Below are positions 5,310 through 7,133 of a stretch of 7,133 nucleotides of DNA, piece by piece (the stretch's first letter is position 1; every line of letters begins with the position of its first letter). The notes beneath the pieces are model-generated. The model worked only from the letters and a program-made list of their open reading frames with translations, did no database searches and had not been told where the DNA came from. Source of the stretch: Dichotomicrobium sp964650735 (GTDB lineage Bacteria; Pseudomonadota; Alphaproteobacteria; Rhizobiales; Rhodomicrobiaceae); the NCBI GenBank assembly GCA_964650735.1, contig CAZYUT010000111.1, forward strand, positions 1-7,133. Direction: 5' to 3'. The translations under genes were made by a program, and so were the position numbers.

Positions 5310-6650
5310 TTACATCCGCTGGCTGCCCTGGCCGAACTCTGGGTAAGCCTCCAGACCAAGTTCGGTGGTGTCCAGCCCGTTGTATTCGGCTTCCTCGCTC
5401 GGGCGCAGCCCAACCGTAAATTTGAGGATGAGCCAGACCACCGAGCTGACGACGAACACGAAGGCGCCGATCGCGACCACGCCGATCGCCTGGGCATAGA
5501 AGGTGGCGTCCGGGTTGGTGATCGGGACTGCCATCGTGCCCCAGATACCGGCAACGAGGTGGACCGGGATCGCGCCGACAACGTCGTCGATGCGCAGCTT
5601 GTCGAGCAGCGGCACGAAGAACACCACGATCACGCCGCCGATTGCGCCGATCAGGATGGCTAGCGCCGGCGACGGGGTCAGCGGCTCCGCCGTGATCGAC
5701 ACGAGGCCGGCCAGAGCGCCATTCAGCGCCATGGTCAGGTCCACCTTGCCGTACATGATCTGCGTCAGGATCAGCGCGGTGACAACACCGGCCGCAGCCG
5801 CCAGGTTGGTGTTCACGAAGATCTTGGACACCGCGGAAGCATCGGCGATCGTGCCCATCGCGAGCTGCGAGCCGCCGTTAAAGCCGAACCAGCCCAGCCA
5901 CAGGATGAACGTGCCAAGCGTCGCGAGCGGCAGGTTCGAACCCGGCATGGGGTTGATTTGACCACCCGGGCCATACTTGCCAGCGCGTGCGCCGATGATG
6001 AGCGCGCCAGCCAGCGCCGCCCAGCCGCCGGTTGAGTGAACCAGTGTGGAACCGGCGAAATCGGAGAAGCCGAGGCCGTCGAGCCAGCCGCCGCCCCACT
6101 CCCAGGCGCCCTGGATCGGGTAGATGAAGCCGGTCAGGATGATGACGAAAATGATGAACGGCCAGATTTTCACGCGCTCGGCCACGGTGCCCGAGACAAT
6201 CGACGCGGCGGTCGCGCAGAACACCATCTGGAAGAACCAGTCGGAAGCGACGGCATAGCTGCCATCGGCCGTTTCCGTCGCCGGATCAGGGATGGCCCTC
6301 GGCGTAAAGCTTCCGAAATAGCCGCCGTCAACGCCGTCATACATGAGGTTGTAGCCGACGATCCAGAACATCAGTCCGGCGATGGAGTACAGCGCGATGT
6401 TCTTGGTGCACTGCATGGTGACGTTCTTGCTGCGCACCAGGCCAGCCTCGAGCATGGCGAAGCCTGCGGCCATCCACATCACAAGGAAGCCGCCAATCAG
6501 GAACAACAGCGTGTTCAGAATGAATTGGCCGTCCGCGCCGACGGCGGCCGAAGCCGCGGCGGCGTCCTGGGCCAGGGCGGGGCTCGCCACCAGCACTGCG
6601 CCGAGCGCGGATACGCCGCCCAGCATAAGCAATTTGTTCATGTCGTTCAT
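5310..6650 (-). CDS. amtB: Ammonium transporter AmtB
   Basis: This encodes a 446-residue Amt/Rh family channel for ammonium uptake in the inner membrane. A cleavable signal peptide is visible (hydrophobic 6-22, then SPALA before QDA), followed by the usual series of about 11 membrane segments. Family marks include FQMVFCATAASIVSG, the conserved Asp197 in DFAGSTLVHSTGG with the first pore His205, TLGTFILWLGWFGFNGGS, and the second pore His364 in IPVHLVAGIWG. A cytoplasmic tail of about 35 residues begins at LRPSEEAEYNG and is the part that normally couples to PII. The start is the ATG at 6648-6650, with GAGG eight bases upstream (6659-6662). An upstream GTG at 6659 overlaps that ribosome site and is less likely. 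The gene lies 17 bases after glnK, forming one operon that ends at the terminator at 5163-5191. Confidence 0.98.
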   Translation of the reverse strand: MNDMNKLLMLGGVSALGAVLVASPALAQDAAAASAAVGADGQFILNTLLFLIGGFLVMWMAAGFAMLEAGLVRSKNVTMQCTKNIALYSIAGLMFWIVGYNLMYDGVDGGYFGSFTPRAIPDPATETADGSYAVASDWFFQMVFCATAASIVSGTVAERVKIWPFIIFVIILTGFIYPIQGAWEWGGGWLDGLGFSDFAGSTLVHSTGGWAALAGALIIGARAGKYGPGGQINPMPGSNLPLATLGTFILWLGWFGFNGGSQLAMGTIADASAVSKIFVNTNLAAAAGVVTALILTQIMYGKVDLTMALNGALAGLVSITAEPLTPSPALAILIGAIGGVIVVFFVPLLDKLRIDDVVGAIPVHLVAGIWGTMAVPITNPDATFYAQAIGVVAIGAFVFVVSSVVWLILKFTVGLRPSEEAEYNGLDTTELGLEAYPEFGQGSQRM

Positions 6651-6667
6651 TTTTTGCACCTCAATTT

Positions 6668-7006
6668 CTAAATCGCGTCCGAGCCGGACTCGCCCGTCCG
6701 GATGCGGATGGACTGCTCGACCGGCATGACGAAGATCTTGCCGTCGCCGATCTGCCCAGTCTTCGACGCTGCTTCGATCGCTTCGATGACCTTCGGCGCC
6801 ATCTCATCGTCGACTGTGACCTCGATCTTGATCTTCGGGAGGAAGGTCACCTCGTATTCCGCGCCACGGTAGATTTCGGTGTGCCCCATCTGGCGCCCGT
6901 ATCCCTTGACTTCCATGGCGGTCAAACCTTCCACGCCCAGCGAGGTCAGCGCCTGACGCACCTCGTCGAGCTTGAAAGGCTTGATGACAGCCGTCACCAG
7001 TTTCAT
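6668..7006 (-). CDS. glnK: PII nitrogen-signal protein GlnK
   Basis: This encodes 112 residues, the standard PII length. The T-loop contains YRGAEY with Tyr51, the residue uridylylated by GlnD when nitrogen is short. Gln39 is conserved, the B-loop is TGQIGDGKIFV (83-93), and the C-loop RIRTGE contains Arg101 and Arg103. The trimer binds ATP/ADP and 2-oxoglutarate and reports the nitrogen state. It blocks AmtB by inserting T-loops when ammonium is plentiful. The ATG at 7004-7006 has a strong AAGGAG seven bases upstream (7014-7019). Linkage to amtB and the sigma-54 promoter support the name glnK. By sequence alone glnB cannot be fully excluded. Confidence 0.95.
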   Translation of the reverse strand: MKLVTAVIKPFKLDEVRQALTSLGVEGLTAMEVKGYGRQMGHTEIYRGAEYEVTFLPKIKIEVTVDDEMAPKVIEAIEAASKTGQIGDGKIFVMPVEQSIRIRTGESGSDAI

Positions 7007-7112
7007 GCGTGATCTCCTTCGATCGCTCTCTTTGTTGCCGCTCTTGTCGTGGCAGGAGGCCGCCCCTCAAGCGCGTTTGCCGCACTTGCCCCGACGGCGC
7101 ATGGCTAGGGAT

Positions 7113-7127
7113 TCAAAAGCCGTGCCA
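7113..7127 (-). promoter_or_regulatory. Sigma-54 (RpoN) promoter of glnK-amtB
   Basis: On the minus strand the sequence reads TGGCAC-GGCTT-TTGA, matching the sigma-54 -24/-12 consensus TGGCAC-N5-TTGC at all but the last base, with exact spacing. Transcription should start about 12 bases downstream of the -12 element, near 7101, leaving a leader of about 95 bases. NtrC-dependent sigma-54 control of glnK-amtB is well established in proteobacteria. Any NtrC enhancer sites would lie beyond the right edge of the window. Confidence 0.85.
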
Positions 7128-7133
7128 AAACCG

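Noticed and set aside
6036..6671. A 211-codon plus-strand frame antisense to amtB.
   Set aside because: It lies over the conserved amtB sequence and has no protein-family character of its own.

Overview
The window looks like chromosomal DNA from a GC-rich alphaproteobacterium, most likely of the order Hyphomicrobiales (Rhizobiales). The main evidence is a full-length CtrA of 231 residues, the same length as Caulobacter CtrA. It is divergent from a FliJ-type flagellar export protein whose sequence resembles FliJ of Bradyrhizobium-like bacteria. I cannot name a genus. No tRNA, rRNA, insertion sequence, phage gene or CRISPR array is visible, and the segment reads as core genome.

Layout: (1) 1-917 (+) is the 3' part of a fused ATP sulfurylase/APS kinase gene, for sulfate activation. 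(2) 931-1626 (-) is ctrA, convergent with the first gene. (3) 1627-2269 is a long non-coding divergent region holding the ctrA and fliJ control regions and a CtrA-box-like site. (4) 2270-2662 (+) is fliJ. (5) 2787-3407 and 3514-4140 (+) are two unrecognised lipoproteins that appear to be divergent paralogues, each with a C-terminal CW...C domain. (6) 4147-5022 (-) is a short enhancer-binding-protein-like regulator resembling FlbD/NtrC. It has no receiver domain, no GAFTGA loop and an altered Walker B motif, but keeps a Fis-type helix-turn-helix. (7) 5047-5309 holds its upstream region, with a second CtrA-box-like site, and the structured 3' UTR and terminator of amtB. (8) 5310-6650 (-) is amtB and 6668-7006 (-) is glnK, a classical ammonium transporter/PII operon with a sigma-54 promoter near the window's right edge.

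How the parts connect: CtrA is the cell-cycle master regulator and controls flagellar genes in alphaproteobacteria. Both fliJ and the FlbD-like regulator carry a near-consensus TTAA-N7-TTAA site upstream, so the centre of the window may be a small CtrA-linked motility cluster. The two lipoproteins lie between these genes, and their role is unknown. glnK-amtB is a separate nitrogen-response unit with its own sigma-54 promoter and strong terminator. The sulfate-activation gene is a separate metabolic neighbour.

The least ordinary items are the degenerate regulator at 4147-5022 and the paired lipoproteins. Neither amounts to a demonstrated new system.
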